Numbered from the stretch's first letter, positions 1 to 5,837 are shown. The stretch is 7,551 nt of DNA from Chloroflexota bacterium (GCA_023423795.1 JAFAEX010000266.1:1-7551), one strand, 5' to 3'. Program-made: numbers and translations. Notes: a model not told the origin generated them from the sequence alone.

Positions 1-108
1 CCGGGCCCTCCCCTACGAACGACGAACGGGATGTCGCACCCATCACCCGGATTCCGTAACAGCCGTGGTTGGCACCACATCGCAGTGGTTGCGAAATCCG
101 TTGTGCCC

Positions 109-218
109 ACGCCACCCGCGCCGTCATCCCGAGCCTGCCGAGGGATCTCGTCGTGACCCCACTTGTGGAAGAAGAACGAGATCCCTCGGCAGGCTCGGGG
201 TGACGGCGCGGGTGGCGT
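109..218. repeat. Large palindromic repeat (copy 1), 43-bp arms
   Basis: The left arm (109-151) and right arm (176-218) are reverse complements over 43 positions. The only exception is T127 opposite G200, which would still pair as G-U in RNA. The loop is 24 nt (152-175). The inner part of each arm (about 124-154 on the left, 172-198 on the right) recurs at 7479-7551, so this is a dispersed repeat and not just a local terminator. Possible identities are a REP/BIME-like extragenic palindrome, a small non-autonomous element, or a strong bidirectional transcription barrier. No T-tract follows either side. No transposase or target-site duplication is visible. Confidence 0.9.
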
Positions 219-232
219 CGAGACCTCCATGC

Positions 233-260
233 CCTCCCAAATCGTCAGGCGATCGGGAGG
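233..260. other. Small imperfect stem-loop
   Basis: CCTCCC (233-238) pairs with GGGAGG (255-260), and the inner ATCG (241-244) pairs with CGAT (250-253) across a small 2x1 internal loop, leaving a 5-nt loop. It lies between the large palindrome and the small + strand gene. It could be part of an untranslated leader or a transcript end. No T-tract follows it. Confidence 0.35.
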
Positions 261-367
261 CGGGCATCGTCGTGCTGGTCGGTCGCGTTCCGTAGGCTGA
301 ATCCCGGCGGTCGATCCCGCCCCGGGTTCCGCCAGCGAACACCGACGACGCACGAGAGGAGATCCCC

Positions 368-634
368 ATGCCCGCGACATTGCTCCGCGCAGCCGCCGAC
401 GCCGCCGTGTCCGCCTTGCCTGACATGTCCGACGATTGCCCCGCCCGCGCGTTCACCTCTCCGTTCGAGGCCGCCGAAACGGCGGTGGCGCGAGCCTCCC
501 GGCAGTTCGAGGTTCTCGTCTGCGTGCGACGCGCCGCGTTCCCGGAGCGCGCGATCAGCGCCCCGGCCATCCGCTCCCTGCCGTTCGGCGACGAGGAGGA
601 CGCGCTCACCTGGGAGGACGCGGCCTGGCAGTGA
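368..634 (+). CDS. Small hypothetical protein, 88 aa
   Basis: I do not recognise this protein. The ATG at 368 follows AGGAG at 357-361 with a 6-nt spacer, a good ribosome binding site. Third codon positions are strongly G/C, like the neighbouring genes. The product is soluble-looking: Ala-rich N-terminal half, two cysteines (C24 and C52) without a metal-binding pattern, and an acidic Asp/Glu/Trp-rich C-terminus. No signal peptide or membrane segment is evident. It stands alone: a hairpin at 696-726 follows, then the convergent peptidase gene. The competing antisense frame (124-609) has no ribosome binding site and runs into the palindrome, so the + strand reading is preferred. A short peptide or non-coding transcript remains possible. 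Confidence 0.55.
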   Translation: MPATLLRAAADAAVSALPDMSDDCPARAFTSPFEAAETAVARASRQFEVLVCVRRAAFPERAISAPAIRSLPFGDEEDALTWEDAAWQ

Positions 635-695
635 GGCGGCGATCAGGGCGGTGCGCCCCGTGCAGCGACTACGGGTCGCAACGACGAATCGGGCC

Positions 696-726
696 CTCGC
701 GGAGGCCGGCACCCGGCCTCCGCGAG
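696..726. terminator. Bidirectional terminator-like hairpin, 14-bp stem
   Basis: Left arm 696-709 and right arm 713-726 are perfect reverse complements (14 bp) around a 3-nt CAC loop. It lies between two convergent genes ending at 634 (+) and 769 (-), which is where a shared terminator is expected. No run of T follows in either direction. It may therefore act as a U-less (Rho-assisted or stem-only) terminator or a 3'-end stabiliser. The perfect pairing is seen directly; the function is inferred. Confidence 0.65.
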
Positions 727-768
727 CGCCTGTACGCTGCCGGTCAGGCAGGAGCGCGCAGCCAGCGA

Positions 769-2115
769 TCAGCCGGCCCGCTCCCCCAGCAATTCGAGGA
801 ACCGCGCTTCGGCGACGATCATCCGCTCCAGTTCGGCGAGATCCTGGCTCTCGTCGGGGCCGTGGGCGCCGGAGTGCTCGCCCTCCTGCGCGCCCCAGAC
901 GACGAATTCGGCCGACGGCACGATCTGCTGCAACGCGCCCAGCAGCGGGATCGAGCCGCCGGAGGCCGTCGAGACGACCTCGCGGTCGAAGACCTCTTGC
1001 ATCGCGGCGCGCGCCGTCGTGTCGATCGGGCCGCCGGACGGCGCGGCGAAGGGGACGCCGAGTTCGCCGGGCGCGATCTCGACTTCGATGCCCCACGGCG
1101 CGCTGGCCCGCAGGTGCTCGATCAGCAGCCGCTGCTCGGTCTCCGGGTCGGAGCCCGGCGCGATCCGCAGCGAAATCTTCGCCCGCGCCTCGGGGATCAG
1201 CGAGTTGGACGCACCGGCCACCGGCGGCGCGTCCAGCCCGATCGCCGTCACCGACGGACGCGCCCAGAGCCGCTCGGCCAGCGTGCCGGTGCCGATCAGC
1301 GGCACGCCCGGCAGCATCCCGGCCGCCGCCCGGAACCCGTCTTCGGGCACGTCCGCGCCGTCCCACCGGTAGCGGTGGAGGCCGGGCACCGCCACGTCGC
1401 CGTTCTCGTCGAGCAACATGGAGACGATCGTCGTCAGAGCCATCAGCGAATCGGGCGCGCCGCCGCCGTAGGCGCCGGAGTGGACCATCGACGTCAGCGT
1501 GCGGACGGTGATCGTGCAGGTCACCACTCCCCGCAACGCCACGTTCAGTTCCGGGTGGCCGGCGACCGAGTTGCCGCCGTCGGCGATGATGAACGCGTCG
1601 CAGGCGACGAGGTCCGGGTTGGCGGCGACGAACGGCCCGAGGCTGCTGCCGGTCTCCTCCTCGCCCTCGATCAGGATGCGCACGCCCACCGGCGGTTTGC
1701 CCCCGAAGAGGCGCATCGCCGCGACGTGCATCATCACGCCGGACTTGTCGTCGGCCGCGCCGCGCCCGTAGAGGCGGCCGTCGCGCACCACCGGTGTGAA
1801 CGGGTCCATCGTCCAGCCCTGCTCCATCGGGGCGGGCTGGATGTCGTAGTGGGCGTACAGCAGCACCGTCGGCGCACCCGGCGGCGCGGGGATCTCGGCG
1901 TAGACGGCGGGGTAGCCGCCCTCGATCTCCAGCAGGCGGACGCCCTCCACGCCGGCCTCGCGGAAGAGGCGGACGACTTCGTTCGCGGCCTCCAGCACCG
2001 GTTCTGGCGGGAAGCCGGCGAAGGCGATCGACGGGATGGCGGTCAGCGCCGCGAGGTCGTCGGTGACGGCGGGCATCATCTCGGCGGTGCGCCGGCGAAA
2101 ATCGTCGAGGGGCAT
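769..2115 (-). CDS. M20 family metallopeptidase (dipeptidase-like)
   Basis: A 448-aa cytosolic di-metal hydrolase of peptidase family M20, closest in motif layout to carnosinase/dipeptidase-type members. It likely cleaves dipeptides or related amides. Metal-site residues in order: H89 in AHYDIQP with D91; D122 in GRGAADDKSG (bridging); catalytic E152 and metal-binding E153 in EGEEETGS; D179 in IIADGG; and H418 in GAHGPDE near the C-terminus. H212 in VHSGAYGG matches the dimerisation-domain histidine that completes the active site of the partner subunit. Residues about 190-310 are the lid/dimerisation domain. No signal peptide is seen. The start at 2115 is chosen because GAAGGGAG (2121-2128 on the complement) lies 5 nt upstream and the family homology begins there. 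The open frame continues upstream to 2457 but that part is low-complexity and overlaps the divergent gene. Substrate cannot be read from sequence; ArgE/DapE-like deacylase is less likely given the motif pattern. Confidence 0.93.
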   Translation of the reverse strand: MPLDDFRRRTAEMMPAVTDDLAALTAIPSIAFAGFPPEPVLEAANEVVRLFREAGVEGVRLLEIEGGYPAVYAEIPAPPGAPTVLLYAHYDIQPAPMEQGWTMDPFTPVVRDGRLYGRGAADDKSGVMMHVAAMRLFGGKPPVGVRILIEGEEETGSSLGPFVAANPDLVACDAFIIADGGNSVAGHPELNVALRGVVTCTITVRTLTSMVHSGAYGGGAPDSLMALTTIVSMLLDENGDVAVPGLHRYRWDGADVPEDGFRAAAGMLPGVPLIGTGTLAERLWARPSVTAIGLDAPPVAGASNSLIPEARAKISLRIAPGSDPETEQRLLIEHLRASAPWGIEVEIAPGELGVPFAAPSGGPIDTTARAAMQEVFDREVVSTASGGSIPLLGALQQIVPSAEFVVWGAQEGEHSGAHGPDESQDLAELERMIVAEARFLELLGERAG

Positions 2116-2296
2116 CGGGGCTCCCTTCGGGAATGGCCGCGCCGCAACGGCGGGGCCGCGATCGACGGCCGGCATTGTCGCGCACCCGGCGGCGCCGGCG
2201 AACACGCCCGCGGCGGCCCCGGCGAGTGCGCCCGGTACAATAGCCACGCACGGCGCGAGGCGGGCCACGAGGGCGTGCCCGGGGAAAGGGAGCGCG
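2116..2296. promoter_or_regulatory. Divergent intergenic control region
   Basis: This 181-nt spacer separates the divergent peptidase (-) and transketolase (+) genes and must carry both promoters. On the + strand TACAAT (2236-2241) is a good -10 match about 55 nt before the transketolase start, but no -35 consensus is found 16-18 nt upstream. On the - strand GACAAT (complement of 2174-2179) is a weaker -10 candidate, with TTCGCC 17 nt upstream matching only half of the -35 consensus. No clear operator palindrome was seen. Confidence 0.4.
2236..2241 (+). promoter_or_regulatory. Candidate -10 box for the transketolase operon
   Basis: TACAAT stands out as an AT-rich hexamer in very GC-rich sequence. 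It would start transcription near 2248, giving a leader of roughly 50 nt before the ATG at 2297. There is no recognisable -35, so the call rests on the -10 and its position only. Confidence 0.4.
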
Positions 2297-3190
2297 ATGA
2301 CGGCGGCACGTTCGAGCGAGGCAGGAACCGGGCGAGCGGCGCTGGCGGAATTGCGCCGGCGCAGCGTCGAAACCCGGCGGCTGATCCTGCAATCGATCCA
2401 CACCGCGGGCGCGGGGCACATCGGCGGCCCGCTCTCCTGCACCGACCTGCTGGTCAACCTCTACTTCGACCGGATGCGGGTCGATCCGGAGCGGCCGGAC
2501 TGGGAGGAGCGCGACCGGGTCATCCTTTCCAAGGGGCACTCTTCGATCGCGCTCTACACCGTGATGGCGCTGCGCGGTTTCCTGCCGGTTTCGGAACTTG
2601 CGACCTTCGACGCCGCGAACTCCCGCCTGCAGGGCCACCCGGACATGAGCAAACTGCCGGGACTGGACATGTCCACCGGCTCCCTCGGGCAGGGGTTGTC
2701 GCCGGGGGTCGGGATGGCGCTCGGCGCGCGGCTGCGCGGGCTGCCGTTTCGCACCTGGGTGATTCTCGGCGACGGCGAGTTGCAGGAAGGGCAAGTCTGG
2801 GAAGCGGCCTTCACCGCCGCCCGGATGGGGCTGGACCGGGTGACCGCCATCGTGGACTACAACAAGCTGCCCCAATTCGGCTGGCCGGACCCGAGCGGCC
2901 ACACCCGCGCGGTCCCCTACGACGACCCCGGCGCGAAGTTCCGCGCCTTCGGCTGGCACGTCGTCGAGTGCGACGGCCACGACCACGCGTCGATCCGCGA
3001 AGCGTTCGACGCCGCCGAGGCGCACGAAGGGCAGCCGACCTGCGTGGTGGCGCACACGTTCAAGGGCAAGGGCATCACCTTCATGGAAGGCGACTACCTC
3101 TGGCACGCCAAGGTGCCCACCCCGGACGACCTCGAACGGGCCTTCGTCGAACTGGACGCGCTCGACGCGGCGATCGGGGGTGAAGAATGA
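2297..3190 (+). CDS. Transketolase, N-terminal (ThDP-binding) subunit
   Basis: A 297-aa protein equal to the first domain of transketolase. It binds the diphosphate of ThDP and Mg2+ and pairs with the product of the next gene to form the full enzyme, which moves two-carbon ketol units between sugar phosphates (non-oxidative pentose phosphate pathway). Family motifs: H41 in AGAGHIGG, H81 in SKGHSSIALY, GHPD at 113-116, SLGQGLS at 129-135, and the ThDP signature G158-D159-G160 followed 30 residues later by N189. WH near 269-270 corresponds to the usual conserved WHG. After N189 the sequence reads KLPQFG, where family members usually have a form like xLQxDG, a small local deviation. The start at 2297 is set by AAGGGAG (2286-2292) 4 nt upstream; the open frame extends upstream to 2036 but there only overlaps the peptidase antisense. 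The stop overlaps the next start. Split transketolases are known in archaea and many bacteria, and some act on other sugars (for example apulose-4-phosphate), so the exact substrate is inferred. Confidence 0.93.
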   Translation: MTAARSSEAGTGRAALAELRRRSVETRRLILQSIHTAGAGHIGGPLSCTDLLVNLYFDRMRVDPERPDWEERDRVILSKGHSSIALYTVMALRGFLPVSELATFDAANSRLQGHPDMSKLPGLDMSTGSLGQGLSPGVGMALGARLRGLPFRTWVILGDGELQEGQVWEAAFTAARMGLDRVTAIVDYNKLPQFGWPDPSGHTRAVPYDDPGAKFRAFGWHVVECDGHDHASIREAFDAAEAHEGQPTCVVAHTFKGKGITFMEGDYLWHAKVPTPDDLERAFVELDALDAAIGGEE

Positions 3191-4191
3191 GCGCGACCAC
3201 GACCGCAACCACCGGCGCCGGGCTGCCGGCGCTGACCCAAACGACCCCGCTGGCCGACGCGCCGCAGGAAGCACTGCGCGAAGCGTGGGGCAACGAGCTG
3301 GTGGCGCTGGCCGGGCGCTACCCTGACCTGCTGGTGCTGGACGGCGACCTCGCCAACTCGACGCGGGCCGACATCTTCGCGGGCGCCGTGCCGGAGCGCT
3401 TCTTCGAGATGGGCATCGCCGAGCAGAACCTGCTGGGCGTGGCTGCCGGGCTGGCCACCGTCGGGTTCGTGCCGTGGATCTCCACGTTCGTACCCTTCCT
3501 CGCCGCCCGCGCGCTGGACCAGATCCGGGTCGTGGTCGCCCAGCCGGGGCTGAACGTGAAGATGTGCGGCAGTTACTCCGGCGTCCTCACCGGCAAGACC
3601 GGCAAGACCCACCAGGCCGTGGACGACATCGCCATTTTTCGGGCGATGCCGGGCGTCGTCACCATCGTGCCGGCTGACGCCGCCGAACTGCGCTCGGCGA
3701 TGGCGGCGATGATGGAACACGACGGGCCGATGTACCTGCGGCTGACCCGCGATCCCTCGCCGGTGATCTTCGGCGTCGACTACCGGTTCGAGATCGGCAC
3801 GGCCGTCCTGCTGCGCGACGGCGCGGAGGTCGGCATCGTCTCCACCGGCGTGCAGACCATCCGAGCGCTGGCGGCGGCCGACCTGCTGGCCGAGCGCGGC
3901 ATTGCCGCCTCGATCCTGCACGTCCCGACGATCAAGCCGCTGGACGTCGCCGCGATCGTCGCCCTCGCCGAGCGCACCAACGGCATCGTGACGGCGGAAG
4001 ACCACACGGTCATCGGCGGCCTCGGCGGCGCGGTGTCCGAAGCCCTCGCCGAGCACCGACCCACGCGGATGCGCCGAATCGGCTGGAACGACGTCTGGGG
4101 CGAATCCGCGCCCAACGACTACCTGCTGGAGGCCTACGGCCTCACTCCGCGCCACATCGCCGAGGCCGCGGAGTCGCTGATCGGCGGGTGA
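3187..4191 (+). CDS. Transketolase, C-terminal (pyrimidine-binding) subunit
   Basis: A 334-aa protein matching the second and third domains of transketolase, partner of the preceding subunit. E79 in GIAEQN is the conserved glutamate that activates the aminopyrimidine ring of ThDP. H142 in GKTHQAVDDIA corresponds to the conserved substrate-site TH(Q) motif; VDD replaces the commoner (I/V)ED. YLRLTRDPSP (183-192) fits the substrate phosphate-binding arginine region, and residues about 200-334 form the C-terminal domain. The first 20 residues are a Thr/Ala-rich extension not typical of the family. The start overlaps the stop of the upstream gene at ATGA (3187-3190), with GGGGGTGA at 3176-3183 as ribosome binding site, so the two are probably translationally coupled to give equal amounts. 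The overlap, own binding site and N-terminal extension argue against a frameshifted single gene. Dehydroxyxylulose-phosphate synthase is unlikely because the gene is split. Confidence 0.92.
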   Translation: MSATTTATTGAGLPALTQTTPLADAPQEALREAWGNELVALAGRYPDLLVLDGDLANSTRADIFAGAVPERFFEMGIAEQNLLGVAAGLATVGFVPWISTFVPFLAARALDQIRVVVAQPGLNVKMCGSYSGVLTGKTGKTHQAVDDIAIFRAMPGVVTIVPADAAELRSAMAAMMEHDGPMYLRLTRDPSPVIFGVDYRFEIGTAVLLRDGAEVGIVSTGVQTIRALAAADLLAERGIAASILHVPTIKPLDVAAIVALAERTNGIVTAEDHTVIGGLGGAVSEALAEHRPTRMRRIGWNDVWGESAPNDYLLEAYGLTPRHIAEAAESLIGG

Positions 4192-4196
4192 CGATC

Positions 4197-4224
4197 GCCG
4201 GACCCGGAGCGCACCGGGTCCGGC
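4197..4224. terminator. Bidirectional terminator-like hairpin, 11-bp stem
   Basis: CCGGACCCGG (4198-4207) and CCGGGTCCGG (4214-4223) are perfect reverse complements around a 6-nt loop, and G4197 with C4224 adds an eleventh pair. It sits exactly between the convergent transketolase C-subunit (ends 4191) and the PIN gene (ends 4226). As with the hairpin at 696-726, no T-tract follows on either strand. Confidence 0.65.
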
Positions 4225-4225
4225 C

Positions 4226-4675
4226 CTACCCCTGCTGAGCCGCTTCGGCCTCCAGCAGCTCCAGGAAATCGCGCGGGTTGAGCACCCGACATGGCAGCCC
4301 CGTGCCCTCCAGCGCGAGCAGGTCGGGATCGCCGGAGACGAGGACATCGATACTCAGTCTCAGCGCCTGGGCGACGAGAAAGTCGTCGTTCGGATCACGG
4401 CAGACCCGAGGCGGGGTTTCATCGAGGGCCGGTGCGGGTTCCGCAACCGAGCGGATGGTCTCGACGAACGCCGCGACAACAGGCGGCGGCAGTTTTCGGC
4501 GCAGGTGCGGTTTGGCTCCCGTGACGCGCCGGAGTTCTGCCACGTCGTCGTCGGGCAGCACGAGGGCGAACGTTCCGAGGATGCCGGACTGAATCACAGT
4601 GGCAATAACGCCCGTCGGCCTGTTCGCGGTCAGCAGGGCGCTCACGTAGACGTTCGCATCGAGCAGTACCCGCAC
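4226..4675 (-). CDS. PIN-domain ribonuclease, putative toxin
   Basis: A 149-aa single PIN domain, the usual length for toxin-type members (COG1569-like). Acidic metal-binding residues are present in the expected order: D6 in LLDANVYVSAL, E47 in DVAEL, D94/D97/D98 in RDPNDDFLVAQA, and D116/D118 in SGDPDLLAL. Such proteins are Mg2+-dependent RNases that cut mRNA, tRNA or rRNA and are held inactive by a cognate antitoxin. The start is GTG at 4675, chosen because the first beta-strand with D6 begins directly after it. It lies 3 nt after the stop of the upstream 67-aa ORF, and no clear ribosome binding site precedes it, suggesting translational coupling that keeps toxin below antitoxin. No residue of the core catalytic set looks lost. 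RNA target unknown. Confidence 0.85.
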   Translation of the reverse strand: MRVLLDANVYVSALLTANRPTGVIATVIQSGILGTFALVLPDDDVAELRRVTGAKPHLRRKLPPPVVAAFVETIRSVAEPAPALDETPPRVCRDPNDDFLVAQALRLSIDVLVSGDPDLLALEGTGLPCRVLNPRDFLELLEAEAAQQG

Positions 4676-4678
4676 CGA

Positions 4679-4882
4679 TCAATGGCCAGGGCGCGGGGAG
4701 CGCAAGCGATCGGTGATGCGCTGCTTGATCTCTTCCGAGATTTCGTCGATGAGGGCGTTCCGTTCTTCGTCGGAGAGGTCGGCCGTCGTCGCCGCGAGTT
4801 CGCGCTGGATTCGCTTCCAGTTGGCCAGCGCTTCTCGGCGGAGCCGCTCCTCGTCGGGTTGCGGGCTGGCGGTTGCCATCAT
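4679..4882 (-). CDS. Putative antitoxin of the PIN module, 67 aa
   Basis: A small charged protein directly upstream of the PIN gene, in the antitoxin position. The start at ATG 4882 follows AAAGGA (complement of 4889-4894) with a 6-nt spacer; a second in-frame ATG at 4879 is less well spaced. Two amphipathic helices are likely, about residues 9-33 and 37-61, rich in Glu, Arg and Leu, with LSDEERNALIDEISEEI as the densest stretch. I see no ribbon-helix-helix, AbrB, Phd or HTH signature, so it may neutralise the toxin by wrapping it and may not bind DNA itself. Its role is inferred from size, order and spacing, not from a recognised family. Confidence 0.7.
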   Translation of the reverse strand: MMATASPQPDEERLRREALANWKRIQRELAATTADLSDEERNALIDEISEEIKQRITDRLRSPRPGH

Positions 4883-5002
4883 GGTGCATCCTTTCCCGGT
4901 CGCCGCACCGAGCCAGAATACGCGATCGAAGTTGACGCGGTGACGATGACTGAACGGAAGGTCAGCGTGCCTTTTCGGGCGCAATCGCACAGGGAGGCCG
5001 CC
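4883..5002. promoter_or_regulatory. Divergent intergenic region, antitoxin / dioxygenase
   Basis: This 120-nt spacer carries the promoters of both divergent units. On the - strand TATTCT (complement of 4915-4920) is a plausible -10 about 32 nt before the antitoxin ATG, without a clear -35. On the + strand TTGACG (4932-4937) matches a -35 well, but no -10 follows at 16-18 nt. A CGATCG palindrome lies at 4923-4928 just upstream of the - strand -10, a possible but weak operator site. Confidence 0.35.
4991..4997 (+). promoter_or_regulatory. Ribosome binding site deciding the dioxygenase start
   Basis: AGGGAGG lies 5 nt before GTG at 5003. This favours GTG 5003 over the in-frame ATG at 4946, which has no such site and would bury the twin-arginine signal behind 19 extra residues. 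Confidence 0.75.
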
Positions 5003-5626
5003 GTGACCGATCCCGAACAAACCCGCCTCACCCGGCGCACGCTCGCCGCCCTCGCCGCCGCGTCGGCCGCCGCCGCGCTGGCGCCCGCGACCGGGCGGGC
5101 GCAGGAAGTGATCGCCACGCTGCCCTCCACCCCGGAGTGCGACGACGGCGACGACGCCCCGACGCCGCGCCAGACCGAAGGCCCCTATTTCAGCCCGGAC
5201 TCGCCGGAGCGGGCCGACCTGCGCGAGCCGGGCGTGGCCGGAGCCCCGCTGCGGCTGCGCGGCTACGTGCTCACCACGGATTGCGAACCGATCACCGGCG
5301 CGCTGATGGAGTTCTGGCAGGCCGACGACGCCGGCGCCTACGACAACGAGGGCTACCGCCTGCGCGGCCACCAGTTCACCGACGAAGCGGGACGCTGGGA
5401 CCTCGCCACCATCGTGCCCGGCCTCTACCCCGGCCGCACCCGGCACGTCCACGTCCGCGTGCAGCCGCCCGGCGGCGACCTGCTCGTCACCCAACTCTAC
5501 TTCCCGGACGTGCCGGAGAACGCGAACGACTTCATCTTCGACCCCGCGCTCCTCGTCGAACCCGACGCCGACGCGACCGCCGCCGGCGACGAACTCGCCG
5601 CCCGGTTCGATTTCGTGCTCGCCTGA
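5003..5626 (+). CDS. Tat-exported intradiol ring-cleavage dioxygenase family protein
   Basis: A 207-aa protein of the intradiol dioxygenase family (catechol 1,2-/protocatechuate 3,4-dioxygenase fold), which uses non-haem Fe(III) to open catechol-type rings between the two hydroxyls. All four iron ligands can be placed: Y113 in GAYDNEGY, Y142 in PGLYPG, and H148 and H150 in RHVHV. RG at 121-122 and TDEAG at 126-130 are also family-typical. It begins with a twin-arginine signal: R11-R12 in LTRRTLAAL, an Ala-rich hydrophobic segment to about 28, and a likely cleavage site near GRAQ (31-34). The mature domain is thus predicted outside the cytoplasm, folded with its iron before export. It lacks the long N-terminal linker domain of cytosolic catechol dioxygenases. 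No ring-degradation genes (muconate cycloisomerase, lactonase) are adjacent, so substrate and pathway are open; hydroxyquinol, plant phenolics or protein-bound aromatics are possible. Confidence 0.9.
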   Translation: MTDPEQTRLTRRTLAALAAASAAAALAPATGRAQEVIATLPSTPECDDGDDAPTPRQTEGPYFSPDSPERADLREPGVAGAPLRLRGYVLTTDCEPITGALMEFWQADDAGAYDNEGYRLRGHQFTDEAGRWDLATIVPGLYPGRTRHVHVRVQPPGGDLLVTQLYFPDVPENANDFIFDPALLVEPDADATAAGDELAARFDFVLA

Positions 5627-5632
5627 CACGTA

Positions 5633-5715
5633 GTGCCGAGGGCCGAGAAGGGTAGGTCGCTCGGCGGGGCGCATCGTTCGTGCTTGCCGACTCGCCGACT
5701 TCGCCCACTCGGCAC
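5633..5715. repeat. Inverted-repeat-bounded GCCGA-rich spacer
   Basis: GTGCCGAG (5633-5640) and CTCGGCAC (5708-5715) are exact inverted repeats bounding 67 nt. The interior repeats short variants of GCCGA/TCGGC on both strands (for example near 5643, 5660, 5687 and 5695). It follows the dioxygenase stop by 7 nt and could form its transcript end. It is unrelated to the large palindromes at the window edges. The repeats are short, so part of this could be compositional. Confidence 0.4.
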
Positions 5716-5737
5716 CCGGCACGTCTGCCCTCCCGAG

Positions 5738-5743
5738 TATGAT
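5738..5743 (+). promoter_or_regulatory. Candidate -10 box for the ThDP enzyme gene
   Basis: TATGAT matches the -10 consensus at five of six positions and is an AT-rich island in GC-rich sequence. No convincing -35 lies 16-18 nt upstream. It predicts a transcript start near 5750, just before the hairpin at 5754, and a leader of roughly 88 nt. Confidence 0.45.
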
Positions 5744-5753
5744 CTGCACGACA

Positions 5754-5787
5754 CGAGCGCCCCACGGCGGTGGCCACGGGGCGCTCG
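5754..5787 (+). promoter_or_regulatory. Leader hairpin upstream of the ThDP enzyme gene
   Basis: CGAGCGCCCC (5754-5763) pairs perfectly with GGGGCGCTCG (5778-5787) around a 14-nt loop, ending 50 nt before the ATG at 5838. If transcription starts near 5750, the hairpin would lie at the very 5' end of the mRNA and could protect it. I see no THI-box (TPP riboswitch) elements, no leader peptide and no T-tract, so attenuation or a thiamine riboswitch is not supported. It might instead be the terminator of the dioxygenase transcript. Confidence 0.5.
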
Positions 5788-5837
5788 GTCGCGCAAGCGG
5801 ATCGGCGACGACGAAGCGGTCAAGGGGTAACGACATC

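Larger units (their letters stand above)
1..367. other. Gene-poor leader region with two hairpins
   Basis: No convincing coding sequence lies in this stretch. Reading frames that cross it on either strand run through the large palindrome at 109-218 and lack a ribosome binding site. Positions 1-108 show nothing I can name. Positions 219-367 hold a small stem-loop (233-260) and then the ribosome binding site of the small gene starting at 368. I see no clear -35/-10 pair for that gene. The start of the window may also contain the 3' flank of an upstream gene outside it. Confidence 0.5.

Noticed and set aside
2116..2457. N-terminal extension of the M20 peptidase (114 extra residues)
   Set aside because: It overlaps the divergent transketolase gene, is low-complexity, and a good ribosome binding site precedes the start at 2115. 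The GC-rich hydrophobic stretch in it was considered as a signal peptide but not accepted.
436..3183. 915-aa open frame on the + strand
   Set aside because: It runs antisense to the M20 peptidase and in a wrong frame of the transketolase. Composition is Arg/Ala/Gly low-complexity with no family motif.
3187..3190. Frameshift splitting a single transketolase gene
   Set aside because: The second gene has its own ribosome binding site and an extra N-terminal extension, and split transketolases are an established arrangement.
245..3274. 1009-aa open frame on the - strand
   Set aside because: It is Arg/Pro/Gly-rich frame-shadow sequence crossing four better-supported gene regions and the spacers between them. 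It results from the scarcity of stop codons in GC-rich DNA.
4505..5002. Upstream extension of the dioxygenase frame
   Set aside because: It is antisense to the PIN pair. AGGGAGG before GTG 5003 and the twin-arginine signal fix the start.
5627..5837. Thiamine (TPP) riboswitch upstream of the ThDP enzyme
   Set aside because: No conserved THI-box elements were found, and ThDP-using enzymes are not typical riboswitch targets.
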